Source of the DNA: Thermoproteales archaeon
Lineage (GTDB): Archaea; Thermoproteota; Thermoprotei; Thermofilales; Thermofilaceae
Length of the DNA stretch: 42,771 nt
Assembly: GCA_021163245.1 (NCBI GenBank)
Contig: JAGGXB010000112.1
Span: 1-42,771 of the forward strand
Reading direction: 5' to 3'
Part shown: one piece after another, positions 1 to 7,879 of the stretch
Layout: every line of letters starts with the position of its first letter
How positions within the stretch are numbered: the first letter of the stretch is position 1
Translations under genes and position numbers: made by a program
The notes under the pieces: generated by a model
The model's input: the letters and a program-made list of their open reading frames with translations, nothing else
Told to the model about the DNA's origin: nothing
Databases searched by the model: none

Positions 1-1317
1 ATATTGAGATTTAAAATATATGTAGCTAACAATTCTACTATTGTTTCAAGACGTGGAAATGAAACATATAGTTTTCCCTATCCAACTAACATAATCGTAA
101 CATATCCGTATAAGATGTTAGAACTTATCGATTATAGCGTTAAACCTAATTTAACTTCTAGTCAAGAGGATCAAAAAATAGTTTATTGGAACGTGTTATT
201 GGATAATGATATTAATATCAGTACTGTTTTCATAATTTCTCAACTAGGAGTTTGGAAAAGTGTATGGATTCCCCCAGTAAACATTCAGTTGTCAGAAGAT
301 CCCTATATGATTATTAGTTTAATAAAGAGAAGTAAAATAGAGGAGATGTATAACGAAACATTAAAGAGTTATCAGGAACTTAAGGACATGTTTGAGATAT
401 TAAATTCGACTACATCAAATATCTCTGATATTGTTTCACTTTTACGTCAAATAGGATTACTACAGGTAAAAGCTGCTTCCAAACTATCAGCTGGATTAGA
501 CACTATGAAAAATATAATTAGGTTTATAAAAGAGGGTAAAACTTTTAGAGAGATAACTGAAAGAATAGAAGAGGCTAAGACCTCACTTAATCAGACTTTA
601 TCTTTGCTTGACGAGCTAAATGATTTGTTAAAAGAATATAATATAACTGAAATTAATGCTCTTAGCTCTAAAATAGAGGAGATAAGGAGGTCTACTGAAA
701 AAGCATATAAAGAATTACAAAATATGACTGGGATACAGAACATCGAGTCTGTTTTTAACAAAGCTGAGAAGATACTATATAATATGTCTTTAGGTGTAAG
801 ATATATGAGAGAAGCTGGATTAAAACAATTAGAACTAGCTGATAGTATAGAGAAAGAATACTATGCAAATATTTCTAGTTATAGAGATATGCTAGAAGAG
901 AAACTTATAATGGTTAATGACACTCTAAAGGAACTTAAAAAGGTCTACGATAAATATACTGCTTATAAAAGCTTAGCGTATAAGCTTATAGGCTTTCTGA
1001 ATGAGAGCATAGAAGTCTACATGGATGATGAAATTATAGAGATAGATAAAGATTTTGAGATAAAGGATGTTGTAGGTATCAAAATGCCATTACTTGCGTC
1101 AAATCTACCTAAGGTTGAGATAGAGCCTTATAAGGAAACTAAAGTTCAAGATTATCGATATATTTATGTTGGTCTAGCAGTTGTTGTCTGCGCATTTTTT
1201 ATTTATAGTCTCTCAAAGAGACGAAGAAAGATAGTCTTTAAAAGTGTAGAGGATGAGAAAATAGTGGCGGATATGATAGAGGAAATAAGAAGATTAATTG
1301 AGGAAAAAAGGGAATAA
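1..1317 (+). CDS. Coiled-coil surface protein with C-terminal membrane anchor (5' truncated)
   Basis: The frame is open from the first base, so the true start probably lies upstream; TTG at 4 is only the first possible start inside the window. The 437 visible residues are mostly long charged helices of coiled-coil character (about 110-340), with many N-x-S/T sequons as expected for a protein outside an archaeal cell. One hydrophobic segment at about residues 386-403 is followed by the basic stretch SKRRRK and a 34-residue charged tail, which fits a single C-terminal anchor with a cytoplasmic tail. No enzymatic motif is visible. It could belong to an S-layer stalk or another surface complex, but the family is not recognised. 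The topology is well supported and the function is not. Confidence 0.7.
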   Translation: MLRFKIYVANNSTIVSRRGNETYSFPYPTNIIVTYPYKMLELIDYSVKPNLTSSQEDQKIVYWNVLLDNDINISTVFIISQLGVWKSVWIPPVNIQLSEDPYMIISLIKRSKIEEMYNETLKSYQELKDMFEILNSTTSNISDIVSLLRQIGLLQVKAASKLSAGLDTMKNIIRFIKEGKTFREITERIEEAKTSLNQTLSLLDELNDLLKEYNITEINALSSKIEEIRRSTEKAYKELQNMTGIQNIESVFNKAEKILYNMSLGVRYMREAGLKQLELADSIEKEYYANISSYRDMLEEKLIMVNDTLKELKKVYDKYTAYKSLAYKLIGFLNESIEVYMDDEIIEIDKDFEIKDVVGIKMPLLASNLPKVEIEPYKETKVQDYRYIYVGLAVVVCAFFIYSLSKRRRKIVFKSVEDEKIVADMIEEIRRLIEEKRE

Positions 1318-1326
1318 AAATCCATA

Positions 1327-1338
1327 CCATATATATTT
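1327..1338 (+). promoter_or_regulatory. Possible TATA element for the NAD synthetase operon
   Basis: An AT-only run (catatatattta) sits about 42-53 bases before the ATG at 1380. Transcription would start near 1355-1362 and give a short leader carrying the AGGGG ribosome binding site at about 1370-1374. This is called by pattern and spacing only. Confidence 0.35.
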
Positions 1339-1379
1339 ATCCTATTGTATGTTTAATATGATTCCTTACAGGGGTATAT

Positions 1380-2216
1380 ATGATGAATAAGTATAGAATA
1401 GCTTTGGCACAAATCCATAGCTATCTTGGAAATGTTGAGTTAAACTTTAAAAAACATATAAGTTATATTGAGAGGGCAAGAGAAAAAGGAGCAAAAATAA
1501 TTGTTTTTCCAGAACTTTCACTTACGGGTTATCTTTTAAAGGATCTTGCTTATGAGGTATCTAGGAAATGCGAAGAAAAAATTGAGTTGTTAAAAGATTA
1601 TTCAAAGGATATATGTGTGATTATTGGAGTTGTAGAGGAATATAGAATAGGTATTTATAGAAACTCTATGGCTGTGCTATGCGATGGAGAACTTAAAGGG
1701 TATATTCCTAAACTGTATCTTCCTAACTATGGTTTATTCGAGGAAGGAAGATATTATCAAGAAGGTGATGTAAAGAGTATTAAGGTTTTCTCATATGAAG
1801 GATTAAACTTTGGAATAGTAGTATGTGAAGATGCATGGCATCCTGAACCCATTGAGTTATTGGCTCGGATGGGAGCTGATGTAGTGTTTATCGCTGCTTC
1901 TTCGCCTTTAAGAGGATTGTATGGGACAGATGAGACATCTATAGAGAAAATATGGGAATCGATAAATGTGACTCGCGCTATTGAAAACACAATATTCATA
2001 GGTTTTGTCAATAGGGTAGGAGTTGAAGATGAAGAATATTTCTGGGGTGGATCTATGTTTGTTTTACCGGATGGGAAAATTGCTGTTAGGGCGTTAAAGA
2101 TGGAGGAAGATTTGCTTATAGCTGATATTGATTATCATATATTAAGAAAGGCAAGAAGGTTTAGTTCATTTAAAGTTTTTAGAAGAGATCTAAATATGAG
2201 ACTAGGTGAATTATAA
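1380..2216 (+). CDS. Nitrilase-family glutaminase subunit of NAD+ synthetase
   Basis: Carbon-nitrogen hydrolase fold of 278 residues. The Glu-Lys-Cys catalytic triad is visible as E45 (FPELSLTGY), K111 (PKLYLPNYG) and C149 (VVCEDAWHP). The LPNYG-F-E and CEDAW signatures are those of the glutaminase domain of glutamine-dependent NAD+ synthetases rather than of generic nitrilases. The protein should release ammonia from glutamine for the next gene, which encodes the synthetase as a separate chain. The stop TAA shares its last A with the next ATG (TAATG), so translation is coupled. An AGGGG motif lies before tandem ATG codons at 1380 and 1383. The glutaminase role is inferred from motif and context. 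Confidence 0.88.
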   Translation: MMNKYRIALAQIHSYLGNVELNFKKHISYIERAREKGAKIIVFPELSLTGYLLKDLAYEVSRKCEEKIELLKDYSKDICVIIGVVEEYRIGIYRNSMAVLCDGELKGYIPKLYLPNYGLFEEGRYYQEGDVKSIKVFSYEGLNFGIVVCEDAWHPEPIELLARMGADVVFIAASSPLRGLYGTDETSIEKIWESINVTRAIENTIFIGFVNRVGVEDEEYFWGGSMFVLPDGKIAVRALKMEEDLLIADIDYHILRKARRFSSFKVFRRDLNMRLGEL

Positions 2217-3049
2217 TGATTCTTCCCAAGATAAATGTTAAAAGAGTGACTGAAGTAATTGTGAAGAGGCTCAAATGGTATGTTTTTGACTATGCTAAAA
2301 TGAGGTCTGGTATAGTTGGTGTTAGTGGTGGTATTGATTCAGCGGTCACTGCGTTTTTGACTGCACGTGCTCTAGGAGTTGAAAACACGTATTGCTATCT
2401 TTTGCCGAGTGATGCTACTCCGCAGGAGGACTTAGAGGATGCTCTTTCAGTGATAAGGAGTATTGGTTTACCGGATTCAAATTGGGAAATAATTCATATT
2501 GGAAAAATTATCGAGACATTTAAGAAAGCTCTAGGAGAGATGACTCGAAAAGAGATAGGTAATATAATGGCTCGTACAAGGATGATAATTCTACATCAGA
2601 GAGCTGCTAGAAATAAGGGTTTAGTTATAGGAACAGGGGATAAAAGCGAGTTGTTAATAGGATATTTCACTAAATTTGGTGATGGTGGCGTTGATTTATT
2701 GCCTATAGGTGGTCTTTACAAAACACATGTTAGGCAGTTGGCTGAATATCTGGGAGTTCAGCGTAGAATTATAGAAAAACCGCCTTCGCCGCGTTTATGG
2801 CCTGGTCAAACAGCTGAAGGAGAGATAGGTCTTAGTTATGAGATAATAGATGATATATTATATCTAAGATTTGAGGAATGGGTTCCTGAAGATGAAATTG
2901 CCTCAATACTAAAGGTTAGAAAGGAAGATGTGGAAAAAATAATAGGTATGGTTAAGAGAACTCAGCATAAAAGGCTTCCTCCTGAGGTCTTTCATATAAG
3001 TTTTAGAGATATAGGGTCTGATTGGAGATATCCTAGACAATGGTTCTAG
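2216..3049 (+). CDS. nadE: NAD+ synthetase, synthetase subunit
   Basis: N-type ATP pyrophosphatase of 277 residues that converts deamido-NAD+ to NAD+ using ATP and ammonia, the last step of NAD synthesis. The PP-loop SGGIDS is at residues 37-42, and the family signature GTGDKSELLIGYFTKFGD is at 139-156. The length matches the stand-alone form without a fused glutaminase. The ATG overlaps the stop of the preceding nitrilase-family gene by one base, so the pair probably forms a split glutamine-dependent enzyme. The C-terminal part continues with the expected PSPRLWPGQTAEGEIG segment that precedes the lid helices. No anomaly is seen. Confidence 0.95.
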   Translation: MILPKINVKRVTEVIVKRLKWYVFDYAKMRSGIVGVSGGIDSAVTAFLTARALGVENTYCYLLPSDATPQEDLEDALSVIRSIGLPDSNWEIIHIGKIIETFKKALGEMTRKEIGNIMARTRMIILHQRAARNKGLVIGTGDKSELLIGYFTKFGDGGVDLLPIGGLYKTHVRQLAEYLGVQRRIIEKPPSPRLWPGQTAEGEIGLSYEIIDDILYLRFEEWVPEDEIASILKVRKEDVEKIIGMVKRTQHKRLPPEVFHISFRDIGSDWRYPRQWF

Positions 3050-3058
3050 TGTTTTCGT

Positions 3059-3682
3059 ATGAGTATAACGGCTTTTATTACAGAATCAATAACTTATCTT
3101 ATAGACACTATTGGTTATTCTGGGATATTTATATTGATGACGCTTGAAAGTGCATTGATTCCGATACCGAGTGAGATAATAATGCCTTTTTCAGGATTTC
3201 TTGTCTATATGGGTAAGATGAATCTATTTCTAGCTATATCTGCTGGCGCGCTTGGAAATTTGTTGGGGTCAATAATTGCTTATTGGCTAGGTTTAAAGTT
3301 TGGTAGAGGCCTTATAATCAGATATGGCAAATGTTTCCTAGTTGATTCTCATCATCTCAAGATGGTTGAAGATTTTTTCGAAAAGCATGGAGAAATAGCT
3401 ATATTTATCGGTAGACTTCTACCGGCTATTCGTACCATTATTTCTTTTCCAGCAGGTGTCTCAAAAATGAGGCTGGGAACGTTCACAGTCTATACTTTGA
3501 TTGGTTCATACATATGGAATATATTTCTCGTTTATCTTGGTATAATACTTAGAGAAAGATGGGAGTTAATCCAGAGTTTCTTCGAAATAATTGATATAAT
3601 AATTATAGTCTGCCTGTTAGCTTTTCTAATTTATATATATGTGAAATATAAGGGAGTTAATCAACGCGAGCAAGGTCCTTAA
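3059..3682 (+). CDS. DedA family membrane protein (VTT/SNARE-associated domain)
   Basis: A 207-residue membrane protein with the DedA hallmarks. An acidic, proline-rich motif in the first membrane region (ESALIPIPSE) is followed by a glycine-rich segment (GALGNLLGSIIAYWLG), and then by GRLLPAIRT with the AGVSKM continuation. About five to six hydrophobic segments are present. DedA proteins are linked to lipid scrambling and envelope homeostasis; the substrate here is unknown. The start lies 9 bases after the nadE stop, so it is probably the third gene of that operon, although no functional link to NAD synthesis is apparent. Its 3' end overlaps the convergent gene at 3657-4100 by 26 bases. Confidence 0.88.
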   Translation: MSITAFITESITYLIDTIGYSGIFILMTLESALIPIPSEIIMPFSGFLVYMGKMNLFLAISAGALGNLLGSIIAYWLGLKFGRGLIIRYGKCFLVDSHHLKMVEDFFEKHGEIAIFIGRLLPAIRTIISFPAGVSKMRLGTFTVYTLIGSYIWNIFLVYLGIILRERWELIQSFFEIIDIIIIVCLLAFLIYIYVKYKGVNQREQGP

Positions 3683-4100
3683 TCGTGAAATAAATCAATA
3701 TTATTATTATAAATTGATAAAAAATATCGTACAAATTTATATCAGTGATCTCATAGGTATATGATATTCTCATGTATAATCCTTTAAGAGAAATATAGTA
3801 GAGAAAAATAATAACTAGTTGTAAAGTTCTTTTTATGAGACTAATGATGTAGAATGATTTTTCTCTCCACTTAACTATAACTAATGTTTTTAGAGAATTA
3901 AACAAAGATAAGATCATAACGGTTAAAAAGGATGATGTAATCAGAAGCAATACGTCATCCAAGTATATTATCACAGGTTGGTAGAGTAAAACGATGTTCA
4001 AAGTGAAATTTCTGTAAAATATGATAAGCAGTGTTGATATCAACATTAATAATGATGCTTTCTTTATTATGAAGTCACTGTAGTTGTTAGTGTCTAGCAT
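3657..4100 (-). CDS. Small four-helix membrane protein, unknown
   Basis: Family not recognised. The protein has four strongly hydrophobic segments, short charged loops and a terminal KDLARVD. A longer reading from a TTG at 4124 is possible, but a TTTAAAATA box at 4125-4133 lies 25-33 bases upstream of the ATG at 4100. I therefore chose the ATG at 4100 (147 residues), as for a leaderless mRNA. The 3' end overlaps the convergent DedA gene by 26 bases. The hydrophobic pattern and the promoter support a real gene, but there is no motif to suggest function. Confidence 0.55.
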   Translation of the reverse strand: MLDTNNYSDFIIKKASLLMLISTLLIIFYRNFTLNIVLLYQPVIIYLDDVLLLITSSFLTVMILSLFNSLKTLVIVKWREKSFYIISLIKRTLQLVIIFLYYISLKGLYMRISYTYEITDINLYDIFYQFIIIILIYFTIKDLARVD

Positions 4101-4124
4101 ATTATCTAGATAAAATGTATCCAA

Positions 4125-4133
4125 TATTTTAAA
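4125..4133 (-). promoter_or_regulatory. TATA box deciding the start of the small membrane protein gene
   Basis: On the minus strand this reads TTTAAAATA and lies 25-33 bases before the ATG at 4100, the spacing expected of a leaderless archaeal promoter. It overlaps the upstream TTG that would otherwise give a longer reading. Confidence 0.5.
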
Positions 4134-4154
4134 GCTTTTTGAAATAGTTAGTTT

Positions 4155-5249
4155 TCATAGATTAAATCTAGGCATACTGCGAAACATTTTTTCATCTATT
4201 TCAAAGCTTCTGTTTAGTGGAAGCTTGACTTTACGTTTTTCGAAAGATGAAATATATGCCGCATTTATAACTTCTATAGCTTTTAAACCATCATATCCAT
4301 TTACTGCTGGTTCGACATTGTTCACTATACAGTTTACGAAGTGATCGATTTCTCTCTTAAACATGTAGTGGTCTGGTTTTTCTCTACCTTTCTTTAACAT
4401 CTTGATAGTTTTCCATTGTTTCCCATTAAATAAATTTATTTCAGGTAGTTCAAAAGACGTCCAGTCCGGGGAAGAAAAGGAGATAGATCCACCAGTTGTG
4501 TAGATCTGTCCTCTCTCATACAGACGATATATAGGATGTTCTAAACCTACTCTAGATGTCTCAAGTGTAGCTATTGCACCATTTTTAAACCTTAAAAGTA
4601 CAACACCATGATCCTCAACTTCTCTTCCATCAACCATTATATTAAATTCTGCAGTAACCTCATGTATCTCACTTTTAGACCACCATCTTAGAATATCTAT
4701 ATAATGACTTCCATGATCCTGGAAGACTCCGCCTCCAGTGTATGCTTTATATCTAAAGCCTTCGGCATGCTTTACATCATATAAACTCCAATGTACATCA
4801 AAATAATGAGGTGATCCAATCTCTTCCCTATCCAGTATTTCTTTTATATATTGGAATCCCGGATTAAATCTCTTCATAAATCCAACCATTAATAAAACAT
4901 CATTTTTTTCAGTAGCTGAGATCATATCATAGCATTCTTTTACATCTCTAGCCATAGGTTTTTCAACAAGAATATGTTTACCGTTTTCAGCAGCAGCAAT
5001 GGTTATTTCTTTATGAGTATGGACTGGTGTACAAATGCTTACTGCATCTATCTCATCATCCTCTAATATCTTTGTATAATCTGTAAAAGAGTTTTCAATA
5101 TGATACATTTCTCTTACATAGTTGATTCTTGAAGAGTCTACATCTGATATTGATTTAATCCGAGTATATGGATTTAAGATATACCATGGTATGTGTCCTA
5201 TTCTTGCAGCTCCTCCAAGACCTATAATACCCACATTAATTTTTTTCAT
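4155..5249 (-). CDS. Gfo/Idh/MocA family NAD(P)-dependent oxidoreductase
   Basis: A 364-residue dehydrogenase. The N-terminal Rossmann fold begins with VGIIGLGGAARIGHIPWY, and the conserved EKP, whose lysine is catalytic in this family, is at 96-98. The C-terminal substrate domain carries GGGVFQDHGSH at 172-182, with the Asp-x-x-x-His arrangement used in catalysis. Members oxidise or reduce sugars, inositols and related polyols; the substrate cannot be read from the sequence. The gene appears monocistronic. It is one of two family members here; the other is at 23966-25015 and is clearly diverged. Family assignment is firm. Confidence 0.9.
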   Translation of the reverse strand: MKKINVGIIGLGGAARIGHIPWYILNPYTRIKSISDVDSSRINYVREMYHIENSFTDYTKILEDDEIDAVSICTPVHTHKEITIAAAENGKHILVEKPMARDVKECYDMISATEKNDVLLMVGFMKRFNPGFQYIKEILDREEIGSPHYFDVHWSLYDVKHAEGFRYKAYTGGGVFQDHGSHYIDILRWWSKSEIHEVTAEFNIMVDGREVEDHGVVLLRFKNGAIATLETSRVGLEHPIYRLYERGQIYTTGGSISFSSPDWTSFELPEINLFNGKQWKTIKMLKKGREKPDHYMFKREIDHFVNCIVNNVEPAVNGYDGLKAIEVINAAYISSFEKRKVKLPLNRSFEIDEKMFRSMPRFNL

Positions 5250-5306
5250 AGAATATATAGTAATTATAGATATTATTAAAATTAGATAATAATTAACTGT
5301 GGAAGA

Positions 5307-5852
5307 TCAAGCAAAATTATATTTTTTCTTAGCTAGATACATTTCTAAATAACTCTCCCGAATATATTTTTTCTCATCCAATCCAATTTTTTTGATAATA
5401 TGATCAAAAAGTTTTTTCTCATATCTATCTCCTTGATACTCTAGTTCAATATAGTAGCCCAGATCCTTAACATTATCTAGAGTGATTTTCCAAGGTTGCA
5501 AATCCCAATACTCTCGGTCTTTCTCGATAACTACAACTTCTTTGAATCCCAGTACCTTAAGAAGTTTTCTCAAATTATTAAGATTATCAAAAACTAAGTT
5601 TATCTCAATTCTCTTTTTTGGATAAAAAGATACACGTGGACCTTTATACGTCAAGAAAAAATTTTTGTCATTCTCTATTCTGATCCTTAAAGCCTCGTCT
5701 GTGTTCATAAAGTCTCTACAAGGATGTTGATAATATATATCTTTTTCATGTACACTCTTGATTTTTTTTGCGCCAATAACATGTAATCTTCTTTTAATTT
5801 CTAAGAAATCATCAACCTTATATTTTGTCTCTATCTCGTATAGGCTAGACAC
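5307..5852 (-). CDS. CYTH domain protein (class IV adenylate cyclase / triphosphatase type)
   Basis: A 181-residue triphosphate-tunnel metalloenzyme. The diagnostic ExExK motif is at the N terminus (E6, E8, K10 in YEIETKYK). It is followed by the expected basic and acidic strand pairs: ALRIRIEN, FFLTYKGPRV, KKRIEINLVF and a late YYIELEY. Family members hydrolyse thiamine or inorganic triphosphate or cyclise ATP, and sequence alone does not separate these activities. The start is GTG at 5852; no in-frame ATG precedes the ExExK motif. The gene is the last of a three-gene minus-strand operon, 22 bases after the stop of its neighbour. Confidence 0.85.
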   Translation of the reverse strand: MSSLYEIETKYKVDDFLEIKRRLHVIGAKKIKSVHEKDIYYQHPCRDFMNTDEALRIRIENDKNFFLTYKGPRVSFYPKKRIEINLVFDNLNNLRKLLKVLGFKEVVVIEKDREYWDLQPWKITLDNVKDLGYYIELEYQGDRYEKKLFDHIIKKIGLDEKKYIRESYLEMYLAKKKYNFA

Positions 5853-5874
5853 AGAACTAATATAAACAAATCAT

Positions 5875-6534
5875 TTATATTTCTATCATATGTAGAATAA
5901 TTTCTCGGGTACGTTTTCCAAGCATCTTTTCTATCTCAGTTAGAAACTTATCAAAGTTTTCTCTGTTCAACAATTTTTCTCTTCCTCCTACTTTCTGAAT
6001 TATATCGTCAGTAGAACTTTTTCCAATAAGATAATATAAAGTGTCTATTACTCTATCAATAAATATTTTTGAGAAAGCTACATGAATCTCCTCGAATTCT
6101 TTTCTATCCATTTCAGTAGGAGCAACTGCTTGTTTAATAGCAACTTTTTCTGGTTTAGAAACTTCTTTTTCTTCCTTAGTCTTGGGTGCAACTGGCTTTT
6201 CCTTTATTTTTTCCTCCATTATCTTTAACATCTTTTCTTTTTTCTCTCTCCATTTCTTTATTAATTTATTTACTTGGAACATCGTGAGAATCGATGCGGG
6301 TTTTACAAGGATTGTATAGTCTCCGAAAAAGAAGACAACAGTGTTATAGTCTCCCATCCATATAACCTTTATATCTGTTTCAAAATAATGGTTTAGGAGT
6401 TCTTTGGCTTTATCTTCCGGAATAGTCGAATAAATAAGTTGATCTAACCTATAAATAGCAAAATCTTTTACAATCCTTCTCTCTTGAAGGGATTTTATTA
6501 GGTCATCAATTTCCTTAGTTGCTGAAGTTGACAT
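5875..6534 (-). CDS. Unknown two-domain soluble protein, possibly Roadblock-like N-terminal domain
   Basis: Family not recognised with certainty. The N-terminal part (about residues 1-100) alternates helices and strands (RRIVKDFAIYRLDQLIYST, VIWMGDYNTVVFFFGDY) in a way that resembles a Roadblock/LC7 or profilin-like fold. A Lys/Glu/Pro-rich linker of about 40 residues then leads to a helical C-terminal domain. A GTG at 6543 would give a slightly longer protein, but GGTGAT lies directly before the ATG at 6534, and I chose that start (219 residues). The GGTG of this site begins right after the stop of the 8-TM gene, which implies coupled translation. The fold suggestion is an inference; the gene itself is well supported. 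Confidence 0.7.
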   Translation of the reverse strand: MSTSATKEIDDLIKSLQERRIVKDFAIYRLDQLIYSTIPEDKAKELLNHYFETDIKVIWMGDYNTVVFFFGDYTILVKPASILTMFQVNKLIKKWREKKEKMLKIMEEKIKEKPVAPKTKEEKEVSKPEKVAIKQAVAPTEMDRKEFEEIHVAFSKIFIDRVIDTLYYLIGKSSTDDIIQKVGGREKLLNRENFDKFLTEIEKMLGKRTREIILHMIEI

Positions 6535-6543
6535 AACAATCAC

Positions 6544-7326
6544 CTATACTTTCTTACCTGTTTGGATTTGGAAAATGTAAATGCTAGATAAAAGAAATAT
6601 ATTGTATGCCCAGCCATATATAGGAAATGGGAAATCGCTAAGATAAAGTAATTTACCTAAATTAATATAAAAATAGAGATAGTCTCCCAACAATATTAAT
6701 ATAAGTCCAAAAGAGATTGCTCTGATAATCTGATTTATTACTCCTTCCTTTACAGCAAGAACCAATATGATATATAAAGCGATTGTGACTAGATCGAAAA
6801 AGATGTTAATTATAACATACATCAGTAAAGGAAGTTGAATTTGTCCCTGCATGAAGAGGGATAGATAACTAGCAGTTATAAATGCATAAAATATCCCGCT
6901 AACCAGCGAGATAACCATCAGGATAGGCATGTTTTTCTGTATAGTTGATGTGAGAATTTTTCTAATATACATCATAAAGAATACGAAGACCATAGAGAAT
7001 AAAAGATTTCCTGCTAGAAAAAATGAATCGAATGGCATGGGAAAAACGTATTTCTGATATAGAATCATCATTGATCTATTTACAAATCCTATAAACCAAA
7101 AAATAGTACCTAGTGATATGAGAAAAAAAATAGAGCCGTAGATAGATCTTATACTCATAAGTATTGATGTTACAAGCATTATGCTTCCGGAAATTAACAG
7201 GAGAATCGGAAGTTCTATAAGAAAAACCTTTTCGAAAAATGTCATTTTAGCGATGATGAATGTGGTAAAATTAAGGAAAAATGATGTAATTATAATTATG
7301 CTCCATGGAGATTTAATTCTGTACAT
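6544..7326 (-). CDS. Integral membrane protein with about eight TM helices, unknown
   Basis: A 260-residue protein that is almost entirely hydrophobic, with about eight membrane spans and very short loops. It has no transporter signature or kinase domain. The layout resembles stand-alone 7-8 TM sensor modules of archaea, but this is only a resemblance. It is the first gene of an operon with the unknown soluble protein and the CYTH protein; the next start codon immediately follows its stop. A TTTATA element lies about 32-37 bases before the ATG, and GTGATT is close to the start codon. A role as membrane receptor or scaffold for the two soluble partners is an inference. Confidence 0.7.
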   Translation of the reverse strand: MYRIKSPWSIIIITSFFLNFTTFIIAKMTFFEKVFLIELPILLLISGSIMLVTSILMSIRSIYGSIFFLISLGTIFWFIGFVNRSMMILYQKYVFPMPFDSFFLAGNLLFSMVFVFFMMYIRKILTSTIQKNMPILMVISLVSGIFYAFITASYLSLFMQGQIQLPLLMYVIINIFFDLVTIALYIILVLAVKEGVINQIIRAISFGLILILLGDYLYFYINLGKLLYLSDFPFPIYGWAYNIFLLSSIYIFQIQTGKKV

Positions 7327-7441
7327 CGTTAATCACGTAAAAATTATTATGCAACAATATAAATTTTATACGTCAAACAACTTATTTATAAAACAATAAT
7401 TGTATTAATGTTTCATTTTTATAACTATACTTTTAGCAAGT
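7327..7441. other. Intergenic region upstream of the 8-TM operon
   Basis: This 115-base, very AT-rich gap separates two minus-strand genes. It contains the presumed TATA element of the 8-TM operon (about 7358-7363 on the minus strand) and the 3' flank of the metallopeptidase gene. No RNA gene or repeat is seen. Confidence 0.4.
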
Positions 7442-7825
7442 TTAATGTTTTTTAGTTTTAACATACTTGTGATAGAATTTATTGATAATTTTTTGATTAA
7501 CATATCTGCCATGTGGTCTTAAAGCACCACTAAAAGTTTTTGGAATATGGAGAAGTTCATGGATTAATACTTTAATCTTATCCTCTTTTCTCAACGAGTT
7601 AAAATTTTCAGATATTAGCTCAATAACATAAATCGGCTTTGTGTCGAGGGCTATTTGTAATACTCTTGATATTCCATGTATCCTTGCATAAGCTGACGAT
7701 TTCGATCCAAAACTATACAGAACCTTTATGCGATTTACATCAATGTAATCCAGTTCGAGGATGCTTATTAATTCATGGATAGCAGGGTATACATCTATTG
7801 CCTCTTTATACTTTATCCTAGACAT
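7442..7825 (-). CDS. Putative HExxH metallopeptidase (COG4900-like)
   Basis: A short 127-residue protein with a zinc-binding HELLH at residues 89-93 within VLIHELLHIPKTFSG, followed by LRPHG, whose H105 is a candidate third ligand. The N-terminal half has a conserved-looking block (YSFGSKSSAYARIHG) and a strand YVIELISE before the active-site helix, as in small archaeal predicted metallopeptidases. There is no signal peptide, so it should be cytoplasmic. It is transcribed divergently from the PfkB kinase gene across a 54-base gap. Substrate and role are unknown; zinc-metallopeptidase architecture is clear, and the family name is from memory. Confidence 0.78.
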   Translation of the reverse strand: MSRIKYKEAIDVYPAIHELISILELDYIDVNRIKVLYSFGSKSSAYARIHGISRVLQIALDTKPIYVIELISENFNSLRKEDKIKVLIHELLHIPKTFSGALRPHGRYVNQKIINKFYHKYVKTKKH

Positions 7826-7879
7826 AAGGCTTCTTATATTATTTTAACCTGAAACAATATTAAATTATTAGGTGTAAAA

